In this document: in pieces, positions 19,777 through 33,893 of the stretch
Position numbering within the stretch: the first letter of the stretch is position 1
Layout: the number at the start of each line of letters is the position of its first letter
Source of the DNA: Haematococcus lacustris
Lineage: Eukaryota; Chlorophyta; Chlorophyceae; Chlamydomonadales; Haematococcaceae
Length of the DNA: 64,000 bases
Direction of reading: 5' to 3'
NCBI GenBank assembly: GCA_030144725.1
Contig: JASKMD010000029.1
Coordinates: 3,089,939-3,153,938, forward strand
The notes under the pieces: model-generated
The model's database searches: none
Told to the model about the DNA's origin: nothing
The model's input: the letters and a program-made list of their open reading frames with translations, nothing else
Made by a program: the position numbers and the translations under genes

Positions 19777-22475
19777 CTATTGCCGCCACTTGCGCCGCCA
19801 CTTGCGCAACAGGGCCTTGTCAGGCAGGTACACCCACTCTTGGCCTGGCCGGCCTGGCTTTGGCATGGCTGGGCGGCCATCCCAGTAGCACAGCTCAGTG
19901 GGGCGTGGGCCTGGGCCGACTGCACAGCGGCGGATGTTCAGCGCGGCTGAGACGTCCCGGTCGTAGAACCTGCACATGGTGTGGGAGTTGCATGAAGTCA
20001 AGTCATGTGCCATGTCATGTGTCACCTCATGTGGGATATGTTGCAGCCATGTACATGTGCATTGTCTGGTCATTGCTTACCTGATGTTGTAGCTTGTTGA
20101 GCTCATCAAGCCCCTGACTTGGGAACGCTTCGCCTCGCTGTACACTGGCCGCAGCCACCTGCATGGACACATGGGGCAATGCACATTTGTAAGATTTTTC
20201 CTTACCTTCCCAATCTTGACCCTACCAAGCCGCCTTCACTCCACCACCTCCCAGCACTACCCTGACCCTCCCCCACTGACCCTCTCACCTGAAGGACTCA
20301 GGCGGCTGCCCAGGCAAGGCCTCAATGGGGTGGCTGTAGGCTGAGCTGACCCGGCTTGTGCGGAACTCATCCACCAGCACCACACGCCCTGCCCCGAATT
20401 GCTGCACTGCCTCTTTCCTCATCTGGCTGACTGGGACACCCCTGCAGCCAATGCTGCCGCTGCCGCTGAAGCTAGCTGCCCCATAGGCCAGGGCCAGGAT
20501 GCGGTCCGGCCACAGCTTCTGTGCCTGCTTCTTGACCTGCATCCACACATGGTACAGCACACAGTGGCACACATGTGTAAGGTCGGGTATATCAGCAGCA
20601 ACAGAGTCAGCAACAGGAGCAACAGCAGCTGGCCAGGGCCAGGGCGCGACAGGGCTGTGAGCTGCGGCTTCACCTGGGTCAGCCATGTCTTGGTCGCCTG
20701 GGCCTGCCGCGTAATGCCGCTGTCCCGGTAGTACTGACCGGCTGTAAGCTTCCAGTGCCGTACGGACACCACTGTGCCGGCAGCGCTGCGCTCCTCGTGC
20801 GCTACAGTGGCCATGTTGGTTTTGCCAGGGTCAACGCCAAGCCACTCCGCGTGAAGATGGGCCAGTGGGTTGACTGCGTCCAAGCCCCTGCCCATCCGCG
20901 GCAGCTCTGCGGGTGGAGCTGCAGGCTTGGGCCGCAGGAACATCACGCTGATGGCGACTCCATCGGTGTGCACGATTTGCGCGAAGTTGTGCTTGGGGCT
21001 AGCGAGCTTCTGGCGGCGAGGGTCAGGCAGCAATGCATCCCATCGGTTGGCCACCTGCAGCCACCATATGCACATACCAAGGCACTTCATTAGCTTGTGT
21101 GGGCTCACAAGGCAGGCACAAGGCAGCTGACTGCAGGCTCACACGGCAGCTGACGGAGCACCAGAGGACTGGCTAGCACCTGACTGCAAGGAGCACTCAC
21201 GTGGCTGTCTTTGGGCCCTGCAATGAAGTTGCCCGGCACCGCTGGGTCAGGTAGGGCACCGTTCCTGAACTTCTTCAAGGAGGTGACCCCTGCCTCCGTC
21301 AGCACCCCCAGCATGCCGGCGTCATGCATCATGCCGTATAGGCCCCTGGTGTCGATGAAGATGTGCCGAGCCTGGCACTTGCTGGTGGGAGTGAGGGCAT
21401 AGGGTGTGGGGGGGCGGGGGGGCCTTGGCAGCAGCCCTGGGTTGGTGAGCTCAGCCTGCTGCCAAGGCACCATATCCAGCTGCCAGGCTGCCATGGCTGC
21501 CTCCATCTCTCTGGTAGTGTGCACCGCATGGCGCAGCAGCCGGCCCCGGTTGACTGGATCCTCCACCCAGTCGTCATCCACCCTCTCCCCCTCCTCAAGC
21601 CCCAGCAGGCCTCGTTGCAAAGCCACCTCAGCCTGCATGGCTGGAGTCGGCACCACCCCACCCTGATCCAGCAGCCAGCTGACATCCAGGCCGCACACCA
21701 TGCGGCGCACATAGGTGCACGCCCGCTTTGACCAGGCTGGCAGGTGCCCACCACCCACCCCCCAGAACCCAAATCTGCGCCGGTGTTCCTCAGTGCCCAG
21801 CAGGACCTTTGCCCCAGCCAGGGACACAGACTTCTTGAGCCTGCCAGCGAAGAGCAGCGTTAGCATGTTGCTGAAAGCTGTCTCCAGCTGCTTGCCGACG
21901 TGGTCCACCATGTTGGTGTCAGACAGGTGGCGGGGGATTGCTGCGAGGCGATCGCGAAGGTCAGGGTGCTCTGCCAGCACGGCAGCCACTGCCGCGTTTG
22001 GCTGAGTGTTCGCGCCGTTTCCGGGCGGGCCCCGGACCAGCTGCAGGAACAGGTTCCTGCAGCTCAGGTCCGGGATGGCTGCCTGGGAGACTGGGATGTC
22101 TGTGTACACGGGCTGGTCGTGCAGGCCCAGCGGGTCGGCTACGCGAATGGTAAACAAGCCGCGCACGAGTAAGCCCAACAGCAGGCTGGCGAGCACCCCA
22201 CGCTCGCTGATGGCCTCCACTCGTGGCTGCACCGCGTCGGCCAGGAAGGCATCCCAAAGCTCTTGCGGGAGGTGGTCGATGAGGTGGGCTATCTTACACT
22301 TCCTGCCGTGGTATGTGTTATCCCTATCGCGGGCAGCGCGGGCCTCTCCGGAAACCTTTCTATTTTGCTGCGCCTCGGTGAGATCCGGCTGTAGTGCCTC
22401 GTCGCGGTCCTCAATGTCACTGTCCGGGTCCTCCGGCACTGGCCTAGGCACGGTTCGTCTTTTTTTCTTAGCCAT
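19777..22475 (-). pseudogene. Fanzor nuclease group A, copy A2, nearly complete
   Basis: RNA-guided DNA endonuclease of the Fanzor/TnpB superfamily. Exon 1 (22475-21201, 425 codons) starts MAKKKRR, a nuclear localisation signal, and carries the long N-terminal region. Exon 2 (from 21054) has FAQIVHTDGVAISVMFLRPK and RuvC-I GVDPGKTNMATVAHEE. Exon 3 (20536-20289) has Ruv[21 protein letters not shown] small exon 20158-20081 has QVRGLMSSTS, and the last exon (19969-19777) has RuvC-III FYDRDVSAALNIRR, ELCYW and ends KWRRKWRQ. All three catalytic acids (D, E, D) are present, and splice sites after exon 3 are intact. The lesion is a ~220-bp deletion at about 20640 that removes the end of exon 2, its donor site and part of the intron, relative to A1. 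No CxxC zinc ribbon is seen. Confidence 0.9.
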
Positions 22476-22645
22476 AGAAAACAACATCGTCAAGCCATCA
22501 CAAATACTAGGAATTATCGGTTTTGTTTGTTTGCATTTGCATCTTCACATGAACATAATAGGATTGTTGGACCTGCACTGAAAAGGACCATCGCATCTTT
22601 GCCTGGCAGGGAAGTGCTGTACTCTAACGGCTGTCACTGCTAGGT
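22476..22645. other. Upstream flank of Fanzor A2
   Basis: Should hold the A2 promoter and left end. No inverted repeat to the right end and no clear TATA box were recognised. Confidence 0.3.
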
Positions 22646-23020
22646 CAGCCCTCTTGTCCTTCGCTAGGGCCACCATTTGAGCCTACTATTTGAAGTACCT
22701 ACTATTTGAATACTATTTGAATACTATTTGAATACTATTTGAATACTATTTGAATACTATTTGAATACTATTTGAATACTATTTGAATACTATTTGAATA
22801 CTATTTGAATACTATTTGAATACTATTTGAATACTATTTGAATACTATTTGAAGTACCTACTATTTGAAGTACCTACTATTTGAAGTACCTACTATCAGC
22901 CACTAGCAGCCACTAACTAGATCCGACTCAAACAGTGTGGCTGTGTGGAGTGTTGAACCTACCACCTACACTAGTGCCTGACCCGTCAGGGCTATGATGT
23001 AGAGTTGGCATGACAAAATT
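22646..23020 (-). ncRNA. Fanzor group B right end only, with minisatellite in its stem-loop
   Basis: Minus-strand copy of the group B right end with the common terminal base (22646). The left arm TTTGAGTCGGATC and the terminal CCCTAG block are kept. The loop is expanded by a tandem TACTATTTGAA array. The ORF is absent. A TTTGAGCCTAACAA motif at about 23018-23031 recurs at the far side of copy A2 (about 19512-19525). Confidence 0.6.
22684..22890 (+). repeat. 11-bp minisatellite (TACTATTTGAA), about 15 or more units
   Basis: Tandem TACTATTTGAA units, flanked by GTACC-containing variants. The array sits in the loop of the group B terminal stem and appears to have grown from a GAAGTACCTACTA-like segment that other copies have once. 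Confidence 0.95.
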
Positions 23021-23031
23021 TGAGCCTAACA

Positions 23032-23425
23032 ATGATGACAGTAAGGGGAGGCTTCTACAACAACCAAAGCAAAAGCAGTGTGGATATCCTACCGTTCCAC
23101 AAAGCTTGAACACCATTATAGTCGATGCTCTGTTAAATGCTCACGTGTTTCAGCATTAAACAGCGCACAAGTGCAGGCGTGTCCGTAGCGTGCATACATG
23201 CACACGCCTATGCCTCCTTAAGAGCTATGCTAACCTGGTGGTTGACATTGGTGTCAAAACGACAGCGTAGAGTGCTGCTACGGCTACAGCTGCTTCAGGA
23301 ACATCAAGCAGCTGTAAGCTTCAAACAGCAAAAACAGCTCAAGTGGTTTAAATTTCACATGCAGCCACCACATGCAGCGCATAATTCGTAGTGCAGAGCG
23401 GACTTCGTGCCTGCTTGTTTGCTAC
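23032..23425. other. 5' flank of the CID-domain gene
   Basis: No gene recognised. It lies between the Fanzor right-end relic and the CID start codon and presumably holds that promoter. Confidence 0.35.
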
Positions 23426-25725
23426 ATGGCGGCGGAATGGAGTGACAGCGACCTTCACATCGCTCTTGATCGCGCCTTGCGGAAGGCCAGCGATTCTCGG
23501 CTGCAGGTTGTAGCGGAGATGGCCGTGGACCATCATCAAAAGGTGCCGAGGCATTGAGCGCAAATGGCTGTCAATTGCTGCGGTGGCACGACGTGGTTTG
23601 CGACACTCATGCAACCGGGTGCCCCCTTTAGCACTACTGGCTTCACCCACAGCTCCAGGCATTCTTTCAATGAGAGTACATCATTGTCACTAATTGTGTA
23701 TCCCTGCATGTAGTACAAGCATGTCCATGCTGCACTAGAGCGAGCTCTGCGCAAGGTTGCACCTGGAGATGCAGCGACTTATCGGAACATCCTGTTTGTG
23801 GCCTCGCGCATCCTAACCCTCAGCTACAAGCAACTGCAAGAGAAGGAGCGATACCGTGAGTTTTCAGTCTTCATAAGTTATACTGCTGCTAGTCTGTAGT
23901 CCTAGCACTTTCAAAGGCAGGGAGGTTTCATTGCCTCATTATAGTTGTGTCTGACGCGCTGATAGCGGCTACCATCAGCAGCAGCTTCCATCAGTGATAT
24001 CCAGTACCTTGCTTGCTTGTTCCCAACACAGGTTCAAGATAACAAGCCATGCACATCTTAACCCCAGTCTGCAAAGCCATGCACAGGCTAGCTTTCAGAA
24101 GCAACCTTGCTTGCTTTCCCTGTATCCTGCTCACAGGGGAACGCCTGAGGCCGTTTGTGCAGAAAGTCCTGGGGCTGCTGGCAACTTCAGAATACCAGGT
24201 GCAGCACCTTTTTCCACAGCCTCTCAGGCAGTGTGTGCCTGAGCACCTGCCTGTGGCCTGCCTGCTCCCTGCACTGCCCTCCACAGTTGATAGGCAAATG
24301 CCATGTAGTGATGAGGCTAAGTCGAAGGAGAAGGATGGCTGCCCTCTGCCTCAGGTGCATTGTGCTCGGGTGGTGGCTATCTGGGCCAAGGCAGGCATTT
24401 ACAAAGACGAGGCACTGGCAGAGCTGCGCAAGGCCCAGGCAGGGGAGGGCGCACCCGGACCCCAGGCACCCCCAGGCGCAGCCCACCCCCCTACAGCAGC
24501 CCCGCAGCCACTGCTTGAAGGCGACACGCAACCAGACACAGGCAGTCCAGGCGCCTTCGACATGGAGTTGGAGAACTCTCCCCTGGGCCAGGGCATGCAG
24601 ACCAGCCAGCTCCCGGACCCTCAGTCTCAGCCCTGGCAGACCGCTGCACTGCCTCCCCCTACCAGCTTGTGGCACGCCAGCAGCCATGAGGCACCTCTTC
24701 AGCCGTCCAACCAGGAGTGTGGGGCCCTGCCTGACCCGGCCCTGAGACCGCTGGCCAGCCCGCCCCCTCTGCCCTCAGACCCAGCCCCACCCCTTCCCTC
24801 GAACCCCCTACTCAGTTCAGGGGGGGCGGCAGCAGTCCAGCCCCAACACATGGATCAGGCCCCAGCTTTCCAAGCCGGCTTTGTGGCTCCCTGGCCTCCC
24901 TGGTTCCCTTGGCCCCCAGCAGGGCCTGGAGGGCAACCCCTGCCCCTGCCCCCCCCGCCTCCGCCCCTCTACCCCACCCCCCTCCCCATGCAGTTTGCAG
25001 GCCCAGCACCAGATTTTGCAGCCGGGAATGGGCACCCTCCCTCGGAGTGGGGGCACCCCCCCCCGCAGCAGCAAGGAGTGGGGACTGGGTTCCCCCCCGC
25101 GCCCCCGCCTGCCACCAAGGCTCTACACATGCCCCTCCCTCCCCCACCTCCTCCCCCACCTCCGCAACAGCTCCAACAGCTGCTCCCGTCTTCCCATGCA
25201 GCAGCATACGCTAACGGCACCCAAGGCTCAGGCAATGAGGGCTTCATGAGTGTGGCTGCTGCCACCTCTGCTGCTACTCCTCCACCACCTGCTGCGGCCG
25301 TTGCCGCTGAGCAGTCAGTGAATGGCTTGCTGCCGGGGGCTGAGGTCAGCAGCAGCCTGTACCCCCTGCAGGAAAGCTGCCTGTACGGGGCCAGCCTCAG
25401 CAGACCAGGCCCGGCTGTACCCCGCAGGGCCAGCCGGTGGGAGCAGCGGGAGCAGGGCAAGGGAGCTGGGGAGGAGGAGCAGAGCCTAGCAGGCTGCGGG
25501 GCAGAGGGGGCACAGGGGACTGCCCAGCACTCGGTACCCGCACCTGCCACTGACCAGGCAGGCCATGAATACATCAACTCGTACCAGGGCTTGTTACCAC
25601 CGCCGCCGCCACCGCCAGCGCATGATGCAGATATGGCTTGCACGGCTCAGCATGGGGCAGAGGGCCTGCACAGCCTGCCTGCAGACAGTGATGAGTATGA
25701 CCCTCTGGCATGTCTTGATGATTGA
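23426..25725 (+). CDS. CID (RNA polymerase II CTD-interacting)-domain protein with proline-rich tail
   Basis: Likely nuclear RNA-processing factor. Exons 23426-23542, 23714-23855, 24137-24198 and 24355-25725 (1692 nt, 563 aa), all GT-AG and in phase. Residues ~1-125 are helical and fit a CID fold: ALDRALRKASDSRLQVVAEM, then ALERALRKVAPGDAATYRN, LRPFVQKVLGLLATSEYQ, and ARVVAIWAKAGIYKDEALAE, which matches the final CID helix seen in SCAF/RPRD/CHERP proteins. The remaining ~440 residues are Pro/Gln/Ala-rich, with long proline runs (near 24950-25170), and end in an acidic DEYDPLACLDD. Which CID subfamily it belongs to is not clear. The start is the ATG giving MAAEWSDSD. Confidence 0.75.
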
Positions 25726-26087
25726 GGTGAACGGCCTAACTGAGGTTTGTGGCTTGGGCCAACTGGCCTGGGTGAGGCAGGGCTGGGAGGTGATGTAAGC
25801 GGTGCAGTCGCGACATGTGGTGACGGTGGCAAGTTGGCGCACAGTCAGGTGCATCAGCAATGCCTTTTGAGGCAAACCGTTTGCCTGACGTGCATCAGAC
25901 ATGGGGCAGCTCGTGAAGAGAGCTTGGAACAGTGGTATTACCGTCATGTTGCGATGGTAGCGCACTGGATGTGGGCTATGAGCTACTCTGGCCTGACTAC
26001 GGTTTTGTAGCTCCACCTCGAGCATAATCAACTGTGAAAAAAACATTTTCGGGGTTAAGCAACTCGCATAATAGCAACAGTAGTACT
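25726..26087. other. 3' flank of the CID gene
   Basis: No separate gene seen. The sequence runs into the inverted-repeat arm at 26088. Confidence 0.4.
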
Positions 26088-26167
26088 CAGCGCATAGTGC
26101 CCCTACTACTAGGAGATGCATTATCTGAAATCCGAACTGTCGGTACCTATACCTAAATCAGCCGGCA
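26088..26167 (-). repeat. Arm of distant inverted repeat (partner 1-82)
   Basis: Reverse complement of the window start with about two mismatches over 80 bp. Ends with the palindromic GCCGGC. Confidence 0.8.
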
Positions 26168-26269
26168 CCAGTACCTTATTGCCGACCCCCACCCCCCTAC
26201 GAGGGTTGGGTGATAGGTGTTGGCATGGAACACATGTTTTGATGTAAGCAACAGCTTACGCATTGCCTG

Positions 26270-26985
26270 GTGCACACATGCTTCTGTGCTACAGGCTGCT
26301 GGGGCTGGGGCTGGGCCTTGGGTGCTCGGTCTCGCAGCTTCTTGAAGCCCATTACTGGGTACTCCTTGCCTTTGGCGGGAAGCTTTGCTTGACCTGGCTG
26401 GGGCTTCCAGCCTTCAGGCCTAGTGGGCTTGCTGCGGTCCAGCCCCGCCTCTCAAGGCTGGGGGCTGTTCATGGCTGAGCTGACCCTGCTGGTGCGGAAC
26501 TCATCCACAGTCACCACCTTGCCTGGCAGCCTGTCTGTTGGCCTGCCGCTGTTGGGCCTCTCCACCACCTTGCGGCAGGCCTGCAGCACGGCCTTGGCCC
26601 CCCACCCACCCCGGGTGCCAATGCCTGCGTTGCCAAGAAATACCATCAGCTGCTCGCGTGTCCGCCACCGCTGTTGGGACACCATGGCTGCCTCCTCCTC
26701 CAACTGCATAGCACACAAGGCACACAATGCGCATGACATCCTTGGAAGGACGGGGGACATGGCACTCAGCAGGTCCCACGGGGGTGCAGTCATCATCATC
26801 TGGCCCTGCCCCTCCCCCCCTACCCTTGGCACTCTGGTGTCAGCAGGGCCATGGTGTGGCGCATTGGTAACACACTTACTCTGGTGTTGTGCATGCCATG
26901 CAGCTGAGGTCCTTGACTCACAACCATGTTGAGGATGAAATTGATTCGCCTTTAGACTTGCCTTCGACCAAGAACTGGAAAGCAC
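26270..26985 (-). pseudogene. Fanzor, copy B6, RuvC-III deleted
   Basis: On the minus strand: CALCAMQLEEEAAM, a GNAGIGTRGGWGAKAVLQAC block, Ruv[20 protein letters not shown], a TGA stop after NSPQP, then KPQPGQ joined directly to [18 protein letters not shown] and a Pro/Gln tail. The segment that holds the linker and RuvC-III (DRD..NAALN) in other copies is missing, so the third catalytic Asp is gone. The normal TAG stop has become AAG, and no right end follows. It is diverged from B2 and B3 and partly resembles group A in its DEFRTS motif. Confidence 0.78.
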
Positions 26986-27106
26986 GCAGTGAGTGCGCAG
27001 CCGCTAGCATCAGCCAAGCGGCGTACACCCTTGGCTGCATATGACACCAGCTGTCGGCCACAGCCACTGCCTGCCGTGCCCGCTGCCTTCCATTTGCTAC
27101 AGATCT

Positions 27107-27348
27107 GAGCGTGTGGGATATTGTGGAGGAGCTGGTGATGCTGAACATCAACCCGCAGCCTGTAAACCCCTTTGCAGTTAACTTCACAGCTTTGGCAGCC
27201 ATGCCGCAGCTGGAGCGAGCCCTGCAGGTGACTGCAAGGGGACTGCACTGGGCCTGCACTGGGCCTCAGCTGGGCCCGACCCTGCTAAACAGGGGCAGTC
27301 TTCAGCACAACCTCCCAGCTCCAGTGAGCTTAGCAGGTTTTTGTACAT

Positions 27349-27399
<51 letters not shown>

Positions 27400-27556
27400 A
27401 GGGCAATGTGGTCAATGCACAAGGTAGTGTGGCTGGTGTTCACTGGCTGCAGACAGGTGCCATGGCGGCATTCCTGAAGGACTTGCTACTCAGCGACACG
27501 CCCTACAGCGAACTAGTGCAGCAGGAGTTCGCGAAATGCATGCAAATGCACTTCCA
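27107..27556 (+). pseudogene. Two exons of an unidentified host gene, apparently interrupted by Fanzor A3
   Basis: Exon at about 27107-27227 follows a good acceptor and reads DLSVWDIVEELVMLNI, then PFAVNFTALAAMPQLERALQ, ending at GT. A second at about 27455-27556 reads GAMAAFLKDLLLSDTPYSEL, then QQEFAKCMQMHFQ, also ending at GT. They are helical and protein-like, but I do not recognise the family. A GCTG microsatellite (27347-27400) lies in the intron. The next exon is not found; copy A3 of Fanzor begins ~140 bp downstream, so the gene may be broken or have a long intron. Confidence 0.4.
27347..27400 (+). repeat. (CTGG)n microsatellite
   Basis: Uninterrupted tetranucleotide run of about 13 units. 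Confidence 0.95.
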
Positions 27557-27699
27557 GGTGAATGGGTGGAATGCAACATGGTGGGCATGTCACAGCTATG
27601 TGCTATGGCATGCGGCCAGCCACACGTGGGATGGGTGCTGCAGCAGTCAACGCTCAGCAGGTCACACGGGGGTGCAGTCATCTGTGCCGCGGCCTGCCC

Positions 27700-28288
27700 G
27701 GACAGCTGTGCCGCGGCCTGCCCGGAGAGGGCGAGCGCACTCGGCCGAGTGCAGCAGTCGCTGCCGTGCTGGCCGCGCACCCCGACCTCTGTGCCCGCCT
27801 CGAAGCTATCCCACGCTACCTGTCTGACACTAACATGGTGGACCACGTCGGCCAGCAGCTGCAGACCGCTTTCAACAACATGCTCACGCTGCTCTTCGCT
27901 GGCAGGCTCAAGAAGGCAGTGTCCCTGGCCGGGGCCAAGGTCCTGCTGGGCACCAACGAGCACCAGCGGAGGTTTTGGTTTAGGGGGCTGGTTGGTGGGC
28001 ACCTGCCAGCCTGGTCCAAGCGGCAGTGCACCTATGTGCGCCGCGTGGTGTGAGGTCACCTGGCTGCTGCGGGAGGGTGGGGTGGTGGTGACTGCAGCCA
28101 TGCAGGCTGAGGTGGCTTTGCCGCGGAGCCTACTGGGGCTTGAGGAGGGGGAGAAGGTGGATTATGACTGGAGGACCCAGCAATGTGTGTGACAGGATGT
28201 GTGTGGCACAGGCACTGGCACTGGCACAGGCACACACACCAGAAGGCTGAGGTGAGTGGGCATTAGGAACACTGTCAGTCGGCAATAG
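27700..28288 (+). pseudogene. Fanzor group A, copy A3, internally deleted
   Basis: Plus-strand homologue of the A2 N-terminal exon: AVAAVLAAHPDLCARLEAIP, YLSDTNMVDHVGQQLQTAFN, LLFAGRLKKAVSLAGAKVLL and WSKRQCTYVRRVV. An 8-bp deletion near 28048 shifts the frame. The homology continues as TWLLREGGVV, then LLGLEEGEKVDYDW, and stops near 28190. The sequence then jumps almost directly to the stop codon (28286-28288) and right end, so all three RuvC motifs are missing. This is a non-autonomous, internally deleted derivative. Confidence 0.85.
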
Positions 28289-28535
28289 CCAGCTACAGCA
28301 ATACAACCCAAGAAACCAAGATACCAAACCCCTCACAAAGGGGATGTGTGTGAGTAAGAGCTATAGAGTAGGGTAGAGCTCTTGCTAGTAGTAGACCTGG
28401 AGGCACACACACCAGAAGGCTGAGCTGAAGTGGGCAGTAGGCACACTGTCAGTAGCCTTTACAATGATGAACTCGCAGCAAGGTTCGATTCCAACTCATG
28501 CTTTGTTTTGGTGTAGCGTGAGGGCTGTGGGGCTC
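28289..28535 (+). ncRNA. Fanzor group A right end, candidate guide-RNA locus, copy A3
   Basis: Plus-strand copy of the group A right end. Hairpins: CCCC/GGGG (28329-28332 with 28340-28343), AAGAGCT/A-GCTCTT (28356-28362 with 28377-28383), and CTCATGC paired with GCGTGAG (G-U tolerated) near 28496-28523. It contains a GGTTCGATTCC motif (28482-28492), identical to a Pol III B box, where A1 and A2 read differently. Confidence 0.6.
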
Positions 28536-28761
28536 AGGAGTTGCCGCCAGAGTGAAAAAGTTATAATCGCCAGTCAACCAACTAAACTCCCGCATCTCTT
28601 CGTCCCTCCCACGCATTGGGAAATGGGGAAACACTGCCTATCCCCGTTTCCAATCCCCCTCTCCCGTCGCTCAGCCATTGGAAAGGAGACTGCGGGACAA
28701 TCGTCAGGACTTTCAGTAGCACACAGCTTACCTTAAGGGCTGAACCCCGAGTTCATCAAAT

Positions 28762-32108
<3,347 letters not shown>

Positions 32109-33026
32109 GGGTGTGGTGGGTGGTGCGGTGGGTGGATGGGGTGGGGCGGGCGGGGCAGGGTGGGGCCAGGTGGGCTGGGGCAGGCCTGGCCAGAGCGGGT
32201 CAGCAGGTGCTGGAGCTTGCAGCTCCTACTACCCACCCCAGCGGGCTGGTAGTGCAGCCAGCAGCAGTGAGTGCAGGCCGGCAGCTGCAGCAGCTAGACT
32301 CATAGCATGCCCCACATCAGGGGGCCAGGAGTGCAAGTGGCCAAGCTGTGCAATGAAACGGCTGGCAGGGAGTGAGGTGTCCCTTGGTGCATGCATGAGC
32401 AGCAGAGGTGAGGTTGGTATGCGAGACTCGGCAATAGATAGAGGGGTTGACAGGTTGTTTGGTTGGAATGCCTTGGAATACATTTGCACATTTTGCACAA
32501 TCTGCGTTTGGAGTTCCCAAGCAGCCCTGACCAGGAATCAATCGCGTCGTGATCAGCACGGTTTACTGGTTCGTGCGAGTTCCGGGAACGAACTGAACAA
32601 GTCCAAGGGCTGGCTAGTAGCGGGAGGTGCGGATTTCGGCGGGTCATCAACAACTGTCAACGGGGTTGGTGTTAGAAGGAGTGGTCCTTTTGCTGTGCCT
32701 TGATTCCAAGGTGTGCCTCAATCACCAACGTAGGAAGCTGGCCAGAAGCACTAAAATCTTCTAGGGATGTGTTGCATAAGACCCCTCCAGGCTTCTGCGC
32801 TCTCCACCCACCATGTACACGGCGCACAGTGAGGTATGCAGTTTAGCTAGGCTAAGTGGTTCAATTGCCGAGCCTTGACTTCTGACCGTTTTGACGTTCA
32901 TTGAAAAAATGTAGGAAGCTAGGAGGGAGTATGTCGTTGCGTTGCGTGTAGGGTACGCCCATATAATTATAGTTGGCTCGGATTCCTATAAAAACTATAA
33001 TTATAGGCTATAGGACTATAATTATA

Positions 33027-33090
33027 GCTTGGCTCAGTAGCTTAGCAGCCAAGTGCGAGAGGTTACGGGTTCAACCCCACGCAAGAGCGT
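33027..33090 (+). other. tRNA-like / SINE-like segment
   Basis: Has a Pol III A box (TGGCTCAGTAG) and B box (GGTTCAACCCC), and a GGCT/AGCC D-stem. It cannot be folded into a proper acceptor or anticodon arm. It is related to 49006-49072 (shared CAGTAGCT and GCGAGAGG blocks). Probably a tRNA-derived repeat or tRNA pseudogene. Confidence 0.4.
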
Positions 33091-33798
33091 ACTTTTCACG
33101 TCAAGTCAGCTCGAACAAGCCGTGAGCAGCCCATCGACCCGCATTTTCACAGCAAGCTCATACACAAGACAAGTGAGTTGATGAAATGTCTACGGTGCGC
33201 CGTTGAGAGGCGGTGATGAACACTATGTATCGATGATGCTAAATACATGCATTGATGCAAGAAGGTGGCATTGATGCAAGAAGGTGATGCATTGATGCAA
33301 GAAGGTGGCAAAGATGTTGATACGGGTGTGGGTTGGGGTGGGCTAGGGGAAGGGGGGGGAAGTCATGACTGAAAGTGGTCTTGCCGACCCCGGGCAGGGT
33401 CGTCATGGAGGGTCATTTTACATTCTCTCCACAATGTTGATTCTGATCTGATACAAACTTGCCATGTCATGTCTTACAATCATTACTTTGACCACACCAA
33501 AAAGGCAGAAGCACTGGAAGCAATACATGTCTCAAGCTCAACTGCCTTGCAACACCACTACAGAAGACATGTATCGCTGATGCCAAGTACATGCATTGAT
33601 GCAAGAAGGTGGCAACACCACACAACACAACAACACCTCAACAACACACCACCACAACAACAACACATTGATTCATGCCTCACACACCACCTATGCTATG
33701 TGCACAACAAGCAAGGACCGGCTGCACCTCCTTGCTTTAGCTAACACTCACTACGGGACTGCTAAGCACTTTGCCTTGCTGCCTATGCCCAATGCCCC

Positions 33799-33893
33799 AG
33801 GGCTGGGCTGGGCTGGGCTGGGCTGGGCTGGGCTGGGCTGGGCTGGGCTGGGCTGGGCTGGGCTGGGCTGGGCTGGGCTGGGCTGGGCTGGGC
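33799..33893 (+). repeat. (GGGCT)n satellite
   Basis: About 19 uninterrupted 5-bp units. Confidence 0.97.

Noticed and set aside
24837..25643. Long minus-strand and alternative-frame ORFs over the CID gene
   Set aside because: These are shadows of the proline-rich exon in GC-rich DNA, without motifs or initiation context.
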